A DNA stretch of 21,547 nt, taken from positions 1-21,547 of the forward strand of contig JAIRZS010000021.1 in NCBI GenBank assembly GCA_031267115.1, read 5' to 3'. Source of the stretch: Treponema sp. GTDB lineage: Bacteria; Spirochaetota; Spirochaetia; Treponematales; Breznakiellaceae. The position numbers were made by a program, and so were the translations under genes. The number at the start of each line of letters is the position of its first letter. Within the stretch, counting starts at the first letter, position 1. The notes under the pieces were generated by a model. That model was given only the letters and a program-made list of their open reading frames with translations, made no database searches and was not told where the DNA came from. Below are positions 7,407 through 14,791 of the stretch, one piece after another.

Positions 7407-8450
7407 TTAACGGCTGGTCCTGACATTGCTGGACCGGATATTCAGGTATTTGTAAGGATCGACCACATCCGAGCCAACATGAATCTCGTAGTGCAGGTGG
7501 GGGCCGGTTGAAAGCCCGGTATTGCCTATATACCCGATAACCTCGCCCTGCTGGACCCGCTGCCCCTTTGTCGCCTTGAAAGACTGGAGATGCGCGTAAC
7601 GGGTATAAAACCCATGTTTGTGCTTGATGATCACATAATAACCAAAGCCGCCGACAGGGTCATATTCCATAGTAACAACCTGGCCGTCGGCAGTAGCGAC
7701 TATCGGGTCTCCCGAACGGTAAGTGGACAGGTCTATCCCTTTATGGATATAATACTGGCCGGTAAAGGGGTTTATATTTTGCCCGAAATACATCGAAATA
7801 TGCCCGATACCGCCCCTGATAGGCCAAATATTGGGAATTTCCGTAAGCAGGGCGCTTTGAGACGAGAAAAGGGAGCCAAGCTCTTTGACCGGGTCCACGG
7901 CAGAAGCCAGATAATCGGTAAGATTACGGATATCGTCCACCTCTTTCAGGGTACCCGGAGCGGTTTCCTGTATGTCAAGGAAAGAAGACAGGTCCCCGGA
8001 AGCGGCGGGATTTTCGGCGTTATTTACCGGGGTATCCAGCCCCAGCTCGGAAAGGGTATTGGACAGCGTAGCCTGGAAACCGCGCGTCTGGCGCAAAAGC
8101 CGGGCAATTTCATCACGGAGCTGGTCCAAACTTGCCTGGGTATCCTTAAGACGGCTGTCTTTTAATACAAGAGTGTTCCGGGTGCCGTTGTAGGAACTGC
8201 CGTACCAGAAAAAAGCCCCGGCAATACCCACCAGCATAAGCAAGGCGCAGCAGATAGAAGCCACGCTGATATTAAAATTGTAGACCTTTTTTTCCGAATG
8301 GGGAACCAAAACCACGGTATAGCGCCGCGTAACAGCCATGCCCAGGGCCTTGAGAAAATATCCCGCTTTGAATACAGCCGCGACGCCAACATTTTTCATT
8401 TTCTGAACAAGACCGTCCTCAAACCGCCTGTACATATGGACCGGGGCCAA
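7407..8450 (-). CDS. Membrane-anchored M23 (LytM) peptidoglycan endopeptidase
   Basis: A 347-residue single-pass membrane protein. Residues about 1–58 are cytoplasmic and basic. A membrane segment lies at about 61–83. A coiled-coil-like stretch (about 92–130) and a linker lead to a C-terminal M23 domain (about 200–340). Zinc and catalytic residues are visible: His226 and Asp230 in HKGID, His277 in RYAHLQS, and His308 and His310 in GPHLHYEIHV. The active site is therefore complete, and it probably cuts peptide cross-bridges in the periplasm. The start is TTG at 8450 with GGAG 7 nt upstream; an in-frame ATG lies at codon 6. It is the first gene of the operon and the bactofilin follows after 5 nt. 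By analogy with Csd1/CcmA, the bactofilin may localise this enzyme to shape the helical cell. Confidence 0.93.
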   Translation of the reverse strand: MAPVHMYRRFEDGLVQKMKNVGVAAVFKAGYFLKALGMAVTRRYTVVLVPHSEKKVYNFNISVASICCALLMLVGIAGAFFWYGSSYNGTRNTLVLKDSRLKDTQASLDQLRDEIARLLRQTRGFQATLSNTLSELGLDTPVNNAENPAASGDLSSFLDIQETAPGTLKEVDDIRNLTDYLASAVDPVKELGSLFSSQSALLTEIPNIWPIRGGIGHISMYFGQNINPFTGQYYIHKGIDLSTYRSGDPIVATADGQVVTMEYDPVGGFGYYVIIKHKHGFYTRYAHLQSFKATKGQRVQQGEVIGYIGNTGLSTGPHLHYEIHVGSDVVDPYKYLNIRSSNVRTSR

Positions 8451-8502
8451 TGACTTTCTCCATATTCATTAATTATCGTCAAATAGATCGTAACCTTGAT
8501 AA

Positions 8503-8531
8503 TTTATACCAGATAATACCTCATATGTCAA
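8503..8531 (-). promoter_or_regulatory. Promoter of the M23–bactofilin–yaaR–ricT operon
   Basis: On the minus strand, TTGACA (8531–8526), a 17-nt spacer and TATAAA (8508–8503). It predicts a leader of about 45 nt containing the GGAG site before the TTG start. This is a near-consensus vegetative promoter. Confidence 0.7.
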
Positions 8532-8600
8532 ATATAGATCAAGTATATCGCGTATATGATCAGGCAGCAATCCTCGGCTTTATATTTCAATCCGGAATTT

Positions 8601-8688
8601 GGGCGCATCCGGCCCTGCGGGCCGGACCGGGCTATCCGCTCCAACAAAAACGCCTGCGCGTTTTTGTTCCGCTTCTATCCCTTGCGCG
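8601..8688 (+). repeat. Structured repeat family 1, copy B
   Basis: The cleanest copy: GGGCGCA; hairpin TCCGGCCC/GGGCCGGA with loop TGC; joint CCGGGCTATCCGCT; a perfect 11-bp hairpin AACAAAAACGC/GCGTTTTTGTT with loop CTGC; joint CCGCTTCTATCCCTTGCGCG. It lies in the 324-nt gap between the M23 gene and the end of the chemoreceptor gene. Confidence 0.8.
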
Positions 8689-8695
8689 TGCGTGC

Positions 8696-8731
8696 GCGCA
8701 TTTCATGCGCACCCCGCAGGGGATTAGCCCC
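8696..8731 (+). repeat. Short hairpins next to repeat copy B
   Basis: GCGCAT/ATGCGC with loop TTC (8696–8710) is followed by CCCC-GCA-GGGG (8712–8722). The GGGG can alternatively pair with CCCC at 8728–8731. No gene is seen here. The stretch is just downstream of the chemoreceptor stop (minus strand) but has no U-tract. Confidence 0.45.
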
Positions 8732-8774
8732 GTAATGCCGCCAAAGCATCAGGCCGTTTTCCGGATATACACCA

Positions 8775-10952
8775 CTATTCTACTTTAAAGCGGGAAACCT
8801 CCTTTACCAGAATATCGATATTTTCCTTGTTCTGGCCGCTGATCTCGTTTACCCTGTTGACCGCCACGTTGATCTGGTCAGCCCCGGTCGCCATCTCGTT
8901 CATCCCGTTCGTAATTTCCTGGGTCGCCATTTCAAGGTTCTTCCCCTCGGTGATAACTTCCTTGCTCCCCTCCAGCATCTCCTCGGAGCCGCCTTTGACC
9001 ATCTGCGTTATCGCGTTAAGCTGCCCGATTACTTCCAGTATCTGCTGGCTCCCGACGCTCTGCTCCTCCATCGCGTTCCGGATGTTCTCCGTCTGCTCGG
9101 ATACGGTCTTCACCCCCCCGTCTATCGCCTCGAATTTCCCCAGCACGCTGTCCGTGGACTTGGTGATCTTGTCGATAGATTCCTTGATCTTTTTCAGTAC
9201 CGTCCCTATCGTCTTCGACTGTTCCCCGCTGCTCTCCGCAAGCTTCCGTATCTCGTCCGCCACTACCGCGAACCCTTTCCCCGCCTCCCCCGCGTGGGCC
9301 GCCTCTATCGCCGCGTTCATCGACAGCAGGTTCGTCTGGCTCGCGATGTTTTCCATCACCGCGTTGATCTCCAAAAGGCCCTCCGACTCCCGGGCTATTT
9401 CCTGGATATCAGAGGCGACTTCCTGGAGCCCCGTGCGGCCCACGTCGCTCGCGTCCAGAAGGTTCCGCACGCTTTCGGCGTTCTTTGAAAGCGTCTGGGT
9501 GACGGAATTGATGTTGGCTATCATCTCCTCGATAGCGCTGGAAGACTTGGCCACGCTGGCCGTCTGGTTTTCCACATGGCCGTTAAGCTTGTCTATGTTG
9601 ACGGTGATCTGCTCCATAGTGGCGTTGGTCTCGGTTATGCTGGCGCTCTGGTTGATAACCCGGCCCTTGATGCTCTGGATATTGGCGGTTATCTCGTTGA
9701 TGGCCGCGGCGGTCTCGGTCATGTTGCTGGCGAGTTCGTTGCCGATATCAAAGAGGGCCACCGCCTGGTTCTTGATGGTGATAATCAGCTCCTTTATCTT
9801 TTCCAGGGTCTTGTTGAAGTAAATGGACAGATCGGCGATTTCGTCATTCCCGCGAACAAATATCGTTTTGGTCAGGTCCCCTTCGCCTTCGGAAATATCC
9901 TTGAGGGTCAGAGCCACGCTGACGATGGGCTTAGTTATAGATCCTGCCACAATGAAGGTAATCGCCCCCGCAATAATAATGGCAATAACTACAATAATAA
10001 TAGTGATCCGCGTAAGCCGGTTTACCGCCGCAAAGACATCGTCGTCCGGAACCGATGTAAGAATGGTCCAGGCGGTTTTTGTGCCGCCCACATAGAAAGG
10101 ATAGCTTTCAAAGATACGACCGTTGTTTTGCCCCGAATTCGGCACCCCGGTCCTAAGGGTTTCCAGGGTATCATTTACCGCCTGTTGTCCAAGTATGGCC
10201 ACCGAATCAGTATCCGTTATCTTCTGGCCCACTTTGGCCGGATCATAATGGCCCACAATGGTTCCGTCGGTGGCATACATAACCGCCCGCCCGGTTCCGT
10301 ACGGCTGGATCTGGGCAATGGTATCGGAAGCCCCGGTAAGATCCACCATGATCCCCACCCTTCCCACAACACCGTCCGCGGTAACAATAGGGTAGCAGAG
10401 TCTCGTAGTGATGATTCGTTTCCCGGTAAAGGTCGAAAAATAAGGCTGGCTTATTACCGGATCGGTACTCTCTATATTGGCGGATACATCGCTATAGAGT
10501 TCGTAATCCGACAGGGACCGCTCTACAAGGTTTCCCGAAGCACGGGAATACCACGGCATATACCGGCCCGTTGAATCGGTCCCCGGATCGTTGGAAAATG
10601 CCGCGTCCCTGCCGTCAATGGCGTTGGGCTTCCAGATGGAAAACATCCCCACAAAATCGTGATTGGACTCCATGATGGACAGTATAGTATTGTCATAACG
10701 TTCCCGCCGGTCCTCTACCGGAACTCCCTCGTAAGAACTCATAACATCCGCCAGCGTCTTGGCTACGGAAAGGTAATTTTCATAGTTATTCTGCGCCACT
10801 ATAGAATACCTGCCGGTTAATTCTTCCAAATTTGAAAAAGCCGCCTCAGTTTGCAGGGCCCGCGCCCGCATAAGCAAAATAACCGACACCCCGACCACGG
10901 AAATCGTCAGCAGCAGCGATGTAATCAAGGTGAGCCGCAGTTTAAGCTTCAT
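8775..10952 (-). CDS. Methyl-accepting chemotaxis protein with periplasmic Cache domain
   Basis: A 725-residue chemoreceptor. The ATG at 10952 is chosen over an in-frame start 26 codons upstream because AGAGGT lies 5 nt before it and the membrane segment then begins at residue 7. Segments in order: TM1 (about 7–28); a periplasmic dCache-like ligand domain (about 36–310, with WYSRASG-type and YPIVTADGVVGRVGIMVDL motifs as in dCache_1); TM2 (about 315–338); a HAMP linker with KPIVSVALTLKDISEGEGDLT; and a long helical signalling domain. Its conserved hairpin tip reads IASQTNLLSMNAAIEAAHAG, then GFAVVADEIRKLAESS. It should bind CheA and CheW and be modified by CheR and CheB. The ligand cannot be read from sequence; dCache domains often bind amino acids. 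The C-terminus RFKVE is not a CheR-tethering pentapeptide. Confidence 0.96.
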   Translation of the reverse strand: MKLKLRLTLITSLLLTISVVGVSVILLMRARALQTEAAFSNLEELTGRYSIVAQNNYENYLSVAKTLADVMSSYEGVPVEDRRERYDNTILSIMESNHDFVGMFSIWKPNAIDGRDAAFSNDPGTDSTGRYMPWYSRASGNLVERSLSDYELYSDVSANIESTDPVISQPYFSTFTGKRIITTRLCYPIVTADGVVGRVGIMVDLTGASDTIAQIQPYGTGRAVMYATDGTIVGHYDPAKVGQKITDTDSVAILGQQAVNDTLETLRTGVPNSGQNNGRIFESYPFYVGGTKTAWTILTSVPDDDVFAAVNRLTRITIIIVVIAIIIAGAITFIVAGSITKPIVSVALTLKDISEGEGDLTKTIFVRGNDEIADLSIYFNKTLEKIKELIITIKNQAVALFDIGNELASNMTETAAAINEITANIQSIKGRVINQSASITETNATMEQITVNIDKLNGHVENQTASVAKSSSAIEEMIANINSVTQTLSKNAESVRNLLDASDVGRTGLQEVASDIQEIARESEGLLEINAVMENIASQTNLLSMNAAIEAAHAGEAGKGFAVVADEIRKLAESSGEQSKTIGTVLKKIKESIDKITKSTDSVLGKFEAIDGGVKTVSEQTENIRNAMEEQSVGSQQILEVIGQLNAITQMVKGGSEEMLEGSKEVITEGKNLEMATQEITNGMNEMATGADQINVAVNRVNEISGQNKENIDILVKEVSRFKVE

Positions 10953-11001
10953 AAAATACCTCTTATTTTCAAAAGAAACTATATTTCCTTCTTTGTTTAA
11001 C

Positions 11002-11030
11002 AGTATATTCCAAGCCGGTAGCAAATACAA
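11002..11030 (-). promoter_or_regulatory. Possible chemoreceptor promoter
   Basis: TTGTAT (11030–11025), a 17-nt spacer and TATACT (11007–11002) on the minus strand, about 50 nt upstream of the ATG. The -10 box is good and the -35 box weak. Confidence 0.35.
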
Positions 11031-11172
11031 CCTTGGCAGTGATAAATCAGGGAAGCTTTCCGTCCCGCAGGAGCCTTGGCATCGTCATCCATCAGTCACG
11101 TACCGGGATTTAAGCATGAACGATCGGCGGAACAAGTCAACGATTTTTGAAAATTTTGGCGGGTATTACGAT

Positions 11173-11232
11173 GAATGATTGTAACTATGGAGTGGGGGCT
11201 TTAGCCCCCCGACTGAATAGTTACGAATGGTT
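11173..11232 (-). mobile_element. 44-bp palindromic MITE with 8-bp target duplication
   Basis: The element 11181–11224 begins GTAACTAT and ends ATAGTTAC, an imperfect palindrome around the core GGGGGCTTTAGCCCCCC. Flanks are GAATGATT (11173–11180) and GAATGGTT (11225–11232), 7 of 8 identical, as expected for a target duplication. Its right half (11189–11224) matches the reverse complement of the left end of the 172-bp element at 16115 with one mismatch. It sits just beyond the 3' end of the thioesterase gene. Confidence 0.7.
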
Positions 11233-11239
11233 TCAAAAA

Positions 11240-12031
11240 CTATGCGCGGCTGCCCGATCCGGTGCGCAGTTCCGCCCGGAACATAGCCTGGCCGCCGGCG
11301 GCGCGGCGGCCTTCAAAGGCCAGTGCCCGGCTGTAACTCCCGTCAGATACGGAAGCGGCCTCTGGACCGGCTGCATCAATGCCGGCGGCCCACAGCTCGA
11401 TAAGCTCGCCGTACCGTATCTCGCTGAGGTAATTAATATCCAGCCGGATACGGTCCGCTTTTTCCAGGGTTTCGGCATCGCCCAGATCCTGAATCCAGGG
11501 GATGTACCGGGCGTTGTTCACATGGCCGTTGTAGTCTATGTCGGAATAGGCGGCCCGGCGTTCCCCGGCTTTTTCCAGGTTCTCCCTGGCTTCAAGGCCC
11601 GGCGGCGCGCCGGGGAGCGCGTCAAGCCCGTCGTTTTGGGGAAACTTTTCCACTACCGGATGAACCCGCAGCGGGCGGCGCCGGTCCAGGTCCAGGATGA
11701 TCCAGTCGCTCCGACCGCGGACCAGGACCTGGCCATCCCTGCCCTGTATATCGTAATCCCTTACGGCGAAAAGCCGGTCCGCGCCCCGGGGCCAGGATCG
11801 CGCGATTACCGTTTCCCCCCATTTGGGCCGGCTGTCTATAACCACCGCCATCCGGGAGAGAACCCAGCCCTGCCGGGACGCGGCCAGGGCGTCACGCCCG
11901 ACACCCAGTTCTTCGGCGTGGCTGATCGCCAATTCCTGGAATACATCGAAAACCGCCGCCAGGGTAAGCCGGTCCGATCGGTCGACAGCGCCGAACCTGA
12001 CGGCGAATTCTTCTCTCCAAACATCAATCAT
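11240..12031 (-). CDS. Acyl-ACP thioesterase (FatA-like, double hotdog)
   Basis: This cytoplasmic enzyme releases free fatty acids from acyl carrier protein. The 263-residue protein is a tandem hotdog. The N-terminal half carries a FatA-like opening (VRFGAVDRSDRLTLAAVFDVFQE is the substrate-pocket helix region, about 11–33) and a WVLSRMAVVI strand. The C-terminal half contains SDIDYNGHVNNARY at about 163–176, where Asp166, Asn168 and His170 fit the catalytic positions of the family. Length and motif order are typical of bacterial FatA homologues, which are common in anaerobes. The ATG at 12031 is family-like, but no Shine-Dalgarno site precedes it; a weak promoter ends 9 nt upstream. It is a single-gene unit divergent from nadE. 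Chain-length preference cannot be told from sequence. Confidence 0.92.
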   Translation of the reverse strand: MIDVWREEFAVRFGAVDRSDRLTLAAVFDVFQELAISHAEELGVGRDALAASRQGWVLSRMAVVIDSRPKWGETVIARSWPRGADRLFAVRDYDIQGRDGQVLVRGRSDWIILDLDRRRPLRVHPVVEKFPQNDGLDALPGAPPGLEARENLEKAGERRAAYSDIDYNGHVNNARYIPWIQDLGDAETLEKADRIRLDINYLSEIRYGELIELWAAGIDAAGPEAASVSDGSYSRALAFEGRRAAGGQAMFRAELRTGSGSRA

Positions 12032-12040
12032 GGTGTGTCC

Positions 12041-12069
12041 AGTATGGTATAAATCGCCCTTTCCGTAAA
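12041..12069 (-). promoter_or_regulatory. Weak candidate promoter of the thioesterase gene
   Basis: TTTACG (12069–12064), a 17-nt spacer and CATACT (12046–12041) on the minus strand, each 4 of 6 to consensus, ending 9 nt before the ATG. Confidence 0.3.
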
Positions 12070-12084
12070 GCGGGAAAAGGCCCC

Positions 12085-12300
12085 AGCAGGGAAGGCAGCA
12101 TGGATGCCGCTGTTTCCATTGCTATCCGCCGGGGGCGGATAGATGGAGTTTGCCTGCGGCAAACTCCGATGCCAAAATCCGGCAGGGAAGGCAGCATGGA
12201 TGCTGCTGTAACTAAGCCTGTCCGTCTTTGACGGACAGGATGGAGTTTTGCTTCGCAAAACTCCGATGATAAAAATCGCCATGGAGGGCGATTTTTATCA
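12085..12300 (+). repeat. Tandem hairpin repeat family 3 (two units plus an extra stem)
   Basis: Units start at 12085 and 12182 with GCAGGGAAGGCAGCATGGAT. Each then has two triloop hairpins. Unit 1: CTATCCGCC/GGCGGATAG (12122–12142) and GGAGTTTGCC/GGCAAACTCC (12145–12167). Unit 2: CCTGTCCGTC/GACGGACAGG (12217–12239) and GGAGTTTTGC/GCAAAACTCC (12242–12264). A perfect 14-bp stem (12267–12280 with 12287–12300, loop ATGGAG) closes the array and abuts repeat family 1 copy C. Confidence 0.8.
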
Positions 12301-12397
12301 CGCGCAAGGGATTGAAGCGGTATCCTTTTTTGCCGCGGGCAAAAAAGATACAAGCGTAAAGCCCGGTCCGCGGGCCGGACGGCCCGCGGATGCGCCC
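12301..12397 (-). repeat. Structured repeat family 1, copy C
   Basis: Read on the minus strand: GGGCGCA; hairpin TCCGCGGGCC/GGCCCGCGGA; joint CCGGGCTTTACGCT; a long hairpin GTATCTTTTTTGCC/GGCAAAAAAGGATAC with loop CGC; and the tail CGCTTCAATCCCTTGCGCG. The joints are near-identical to copy B; the arm sequences are unrelated but fully paired. Confidence 0.8.
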
Positions 12398-12454
12398 AAA
12401 ACAAACAACCGCCGCCTAAAGGCGCTGCTTTTAAACCCGGCGCAATGCGCAGTG

Positions 12455-12483
12455 TAGACTGAAAACAGACTCTGTAGTAGAAT
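12455..12483 (+). promoter_or_regulatory. Candidate nadE promoter, near-leaderless
   Basis: TAGACT (12455–12460), a 17-nt spacer and TAGAAT (12478–12483), ending 6 nt before the nadE ATG. No Shine-Dalgarno site is visible. Confidence 0.5.
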
Positions 12484-12489
12484 CATGTT

Positions 12490-14274
12490 ATGCGTATCTC
12501 GATTGCCCAAATTAATTCTACCATCGGGGATTTCCGGGGGAACCTGGACAGGATGCTGCGTTTCGCGGAACGCGCCGTGAAAGAACAGGCGTCGGAGCTG
12601 GTGCTGTTTCCGGAACTGGCTGTCTGCGGTTACCCGCCCATGGATCTCCTAGACCAGGACCGTTTTGTGGAACTTAACGCCCTTTCCGTTCACACGCTCC
12701 AGCGGGAACTTCCCCGAGGCATTGCCGTAGGCGTGGGTTTTGTGGGCAGAAATCCCTATGCCGGGGGCAAGGCCCTGGTCAACGAGTACGGCATCATTCT
12801 GGACGGCAAGCTGGTTTTCGAGCAGATCAAGACCCTGCTGCCTACCTACGATGTGTTCGACGAGGCGAGGAATTTCGAGCGGGCGCAGTCCTGGTCCGCC
12901 TTTGAATACAAGAACGAGCGTATCGGTATCGCTGTCTGCGAGGATGTATGGCGGGAAACCGTGACGCCCGGTACTTATTATGTCGATGACCCGGTGCGGG
13001 CCCTGCTCAACCAGGGAATCTCGCTGCTCTGCGTGCCTTCGGCCTCGCCGTACTACGCGGGAAAGCTGCGGGCCAGAAAAGCCCTGGCCGAGCGGATCTG
13101 CCGGCGGGGTGATCTGCCGATTGTGTACATCAACGCGGTCGGCGCGAACGACTCGATCATTTTTGACGGGCGCTCGTTCATCGTCGCCCCCGCCCCCGGA
13201 CGGAAAGCGGGCCGCCCCGCCGATCCCGAGCCGGTTATGTCCCTCGCGGCAAAGAGCTTTGAGGAAGACCTGGTCGGCTGGGATACCGCTGCCGGGGATG
13301 CCGCCGAAGCCGCCTGGGACATCGAAGATGCCGGGCCCGCGTTAAGCGCCGCCGCCCCCGGTACGGAAGCGCGGGACGGGGCGGATCCTTTCGGCGTCGG
13401 CCTTTCCCGCGCCGAGCTTGACATTCTGGAAAACGCCCTGGTTCTGGGCATCCGCGAATATATGGAAAAATGCGGATTTAGCCGGGCGCATCTGGGACTT
13501 TCGGGCGGCATCGATTCGGCGCTGGCAGCGTACCTGGGAGTCCGCGCCGTGGGGAAGGACAGAATCGCCGCCTTCAGTATGCCCTCCCGTTTTTCCTCGC
13601 AGGGGTCGAAGGATGACGCGGCGGAACTGGCGCGTAACCTGGGCTGTTCCTATTCGGTCCTGCCCATCGAGCCGGTATTCACCAGTTTCCTGGACACGCT
13701 GAAGGAAACCTTCGGGGGCCGCCCCTTCGATTTGGCCGAAGAAAATTTGCAGGCCCGCATACGCGGCTCCCTGATGATGGCCTATTCCAACAAATTCGGC
13801 TCCATGCTCCTGGCCACGGGGAACAAGAGCGAACTTGCTATGGGTTATTGCACGCTCTACGGCGATATGTGCGGCGCACTGGCCCCTATCGGCGACCTCT
13901 TTAAAACAGAAGTCTTTGCCCTCTGCCGCCGGATCAACGAAAGATCCCGGGCATCCGGAAACGGCAGCGTCATCCCCGAAGCCATACTCGCCAAGCCCCC
14001 GTCGGCGGAACTGCGCCCGGACCAGAAAGACCAGGACAGCCTTCCCCCCTACGAGGAACTGGATCAGATACTCAAGCTCTACCTGTTCGAGAACCTTTCC
14101 GGGCAGGAAATCGCCAGGCGCGGCTGGGATCCCGCGCTCGCGGACAGCGTTATCAAAACCGCGGCCCGCGCCGAATTCAAGCGCCGCCAGGCCCCGCCCG
14201 TACTCAAGGTCTCGCCCAGGGCCTTCGGTATGGGCCGCAGAATGCCGATAGCGCGGGCCATACACGAAATCTAG
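12490..14274 (+). CDS. nadE: Glutamine-dependent NAD+ synthetase
   Basis: NadE carries out the last step of NAD synthesis, amidating deamido-NAD with ammonia taken from glutamine. The 594-residue protein is the two-domain type. The N-terminal nitrilase-like glutaminase (about 1–230) has the triad Glu42 (LFPELAVCGYPP), Lys114 (QIKTLLPTY) and Cys150 (IAVCEDVW). The C-terminal synthetase (about 305–590) has the ATP pyrophosphatase loop SGGIDS at 338–343, the TGNKSELAMGYCTLYGD block and the KPPSAELRPDQKDQDSLPPY block. An Ala-rich linker of about 70 residues (231–300) joins the domains. The ATG at 12490 gives the standard MRISIAQIN opening. The gene stands alone between repeat-rich gaps. No terminator with a U-tract is seen after the stop; a repeat module begins 11 nt later. 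Confidence 0.97.
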   Translation: MRISIAQINSTIGDFRGNLDRMLRFAERAVKEQASELVLFPELAVCGYPPMDLLDQDRFVELNALSVHTLQRELPRGIAVGVGFVGRNPYAGGKALVNEYGIILDGKLVFEQIKTLLPTYDVFDEARNFERAQSWSAFEYKNERIGIAVCEDVWRETVTPGTYYVDDPVRALLNQGISLLCVPSASPYYAGKLRARKALAERICRRGDLPIVYINAVGANDSIIFDGRSFIVAPAPGRKAGRPADPEPVMSLAAKSFEEDLVGWDTAAGDAAEAAWDIEDAGPALSAAAPGTEARDGADPFGVGLSRAELDILENALVLGIREYMEKCGFSRAHLGLSGGIDSALAAYLGVRAVGKDRIAAFSMPSRFSSQGSKDDAAELARNLGCSYSVLPIEPVFTSFLDTLKETFGGRPFDLAEENLQARIRGSLMMAYSNKFGSMLLATGNKSELAMGYCTLYGDMCGALAPIGDLFKTEVFALCRRINERSRASGNGSVIPEAILAKPPSAELRPDQKDQDSLPPYEELDQILKLYLFENLSGQEIARRGWDPALADSVIKTAARAEFKRRQAPPVLKVSPRAFGMGRRMPIARAIHEI

Positions 14275-14284
14275 CGGAATGGCG

Positions 14285-14408
14285 GAATATACCCCTTAGT
14301 TTTTACCGCAAAGTTGAAAAAGTCGAATAAGTAATTAACAATTAATAATTAGCAATTAATAATTGTTAATCGTAACTGAATAACTTGGTGTCAGGCGCCG
14401 TTTTTCTC
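14285..14408 (+). repeat. A+T-rich repeat module, copy 1
   Basis: The run starts GAATATACCCCTTAGTTTTT, then ACCGCAAAGT, GAAAAAGTCGAATAAGTAA and a string of ATTAATAATT / AGCAATTAATAATTG palindromes, ending TTGGTGTCAGGCGCCGTTTTTC. It recurs at 14583 and 15458, and partly at 21451. It begins right after nadE. Confidence 0.7.
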
Positions 14409-14412
14409 TGTT

Positions 14413-14572
14413 GGGGGGCCTGTTACCAGGAGGCGGGCGCCGCGCCGCAGGCCGCTGTCCGGCCCCCCTGCGCTCCAGCCCTGCCACATGAGGTGTGGAG
14501 TTTTGCCTACGGCAAAACTCCAAAAGACTTGACGCCGTAGGCGGCAAGTCTTACGCTACCCCCCTCGTGGGG
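14413..14572 (+). repeat. GC-rich hairpin repeat family 2, copy a
   Basis: Backbone GGGGGGCCTGTTACC, arms, TGTCCGGCCCCCCTGCGCTCCAG, arms, then TTACGCTACCCCCCTCG. Arms include CCACA/TGTGG, a perfect 11-bp GGAGTTTTGCC/GGCAAAACTCC (14497–14521, loop TAC) and GACTTGACGCC/GGCGGCAAGTC (14526–14550, one mismatch). The 11-bp arm is nearly the same as arms in family 3 at 12145 and 12242. No gene is seen in 14275–14791. Confidence 0.7.
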
Positions 14573-14582
14573 AAATTACCGC

Positions 14583-14702
14583 AGAATTTACCGCAAAGTC
14601 GAAAAAGTAAAAGAAGTAAAAACAGGGAACAATTAGCAATTAATAATTGCTCATTGTTCATTGCTAACTGAATAATTTGGTGTCAGGCACCGTTTTTCTC
14701 GG
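14583..14702 (+). repeat. A+T-rich repeat module, copy 2
   Basis: AGAATTTACCGCAAAGTCGAAAAAGTAAAAGAAG-type run, then AATTAGCAATTAATAATTGC, ending AACTGAATAATTTGGTGTCAGGCACCGTTTTTCTCGG-like sequence. The imperfect palindrome GGTGTCAGGCACC resembles ends seen around REP/IS200-type elements. Confidence 0.65.
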
Positions 14703-14791
14703 TCAACGCGCCCCTTAAATGGCGCTTGGTACCTTTGCTTTACGCTTTACAGGAGGCCGAAAATAACCTATAGTCGGGGCAGGGAGTTAGT

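Noticed and set aside
9576..10574. 332-codon open frame on the plus strand opposite the chemoreceptor gene
   Set aside because: The minus-strand gene shows full domain structure; the antisense product looks like no protein family.
10953..11180. Riboswitch (c-di-GMP type) or flagellar sigma-28 promoter upstream of the chemoreceptor
   Set aside because: The conserved GEMM core is absent, and GCCGATCG near 11115 lacks a proper -35 partner at the right distance.
12085..12300. CRISPR-like array
   Set aside because: There are only two units, no uniform repeat-spacer pattern, no cas gene, and the units are full of hairpins.
12028..12404. Minus-strand frames with repeated SIHAAFPA-like peptides
   Set aside because: The peptide repeat is only a translation of the tandem hairpin repeat; there is no start site or conserved domain.
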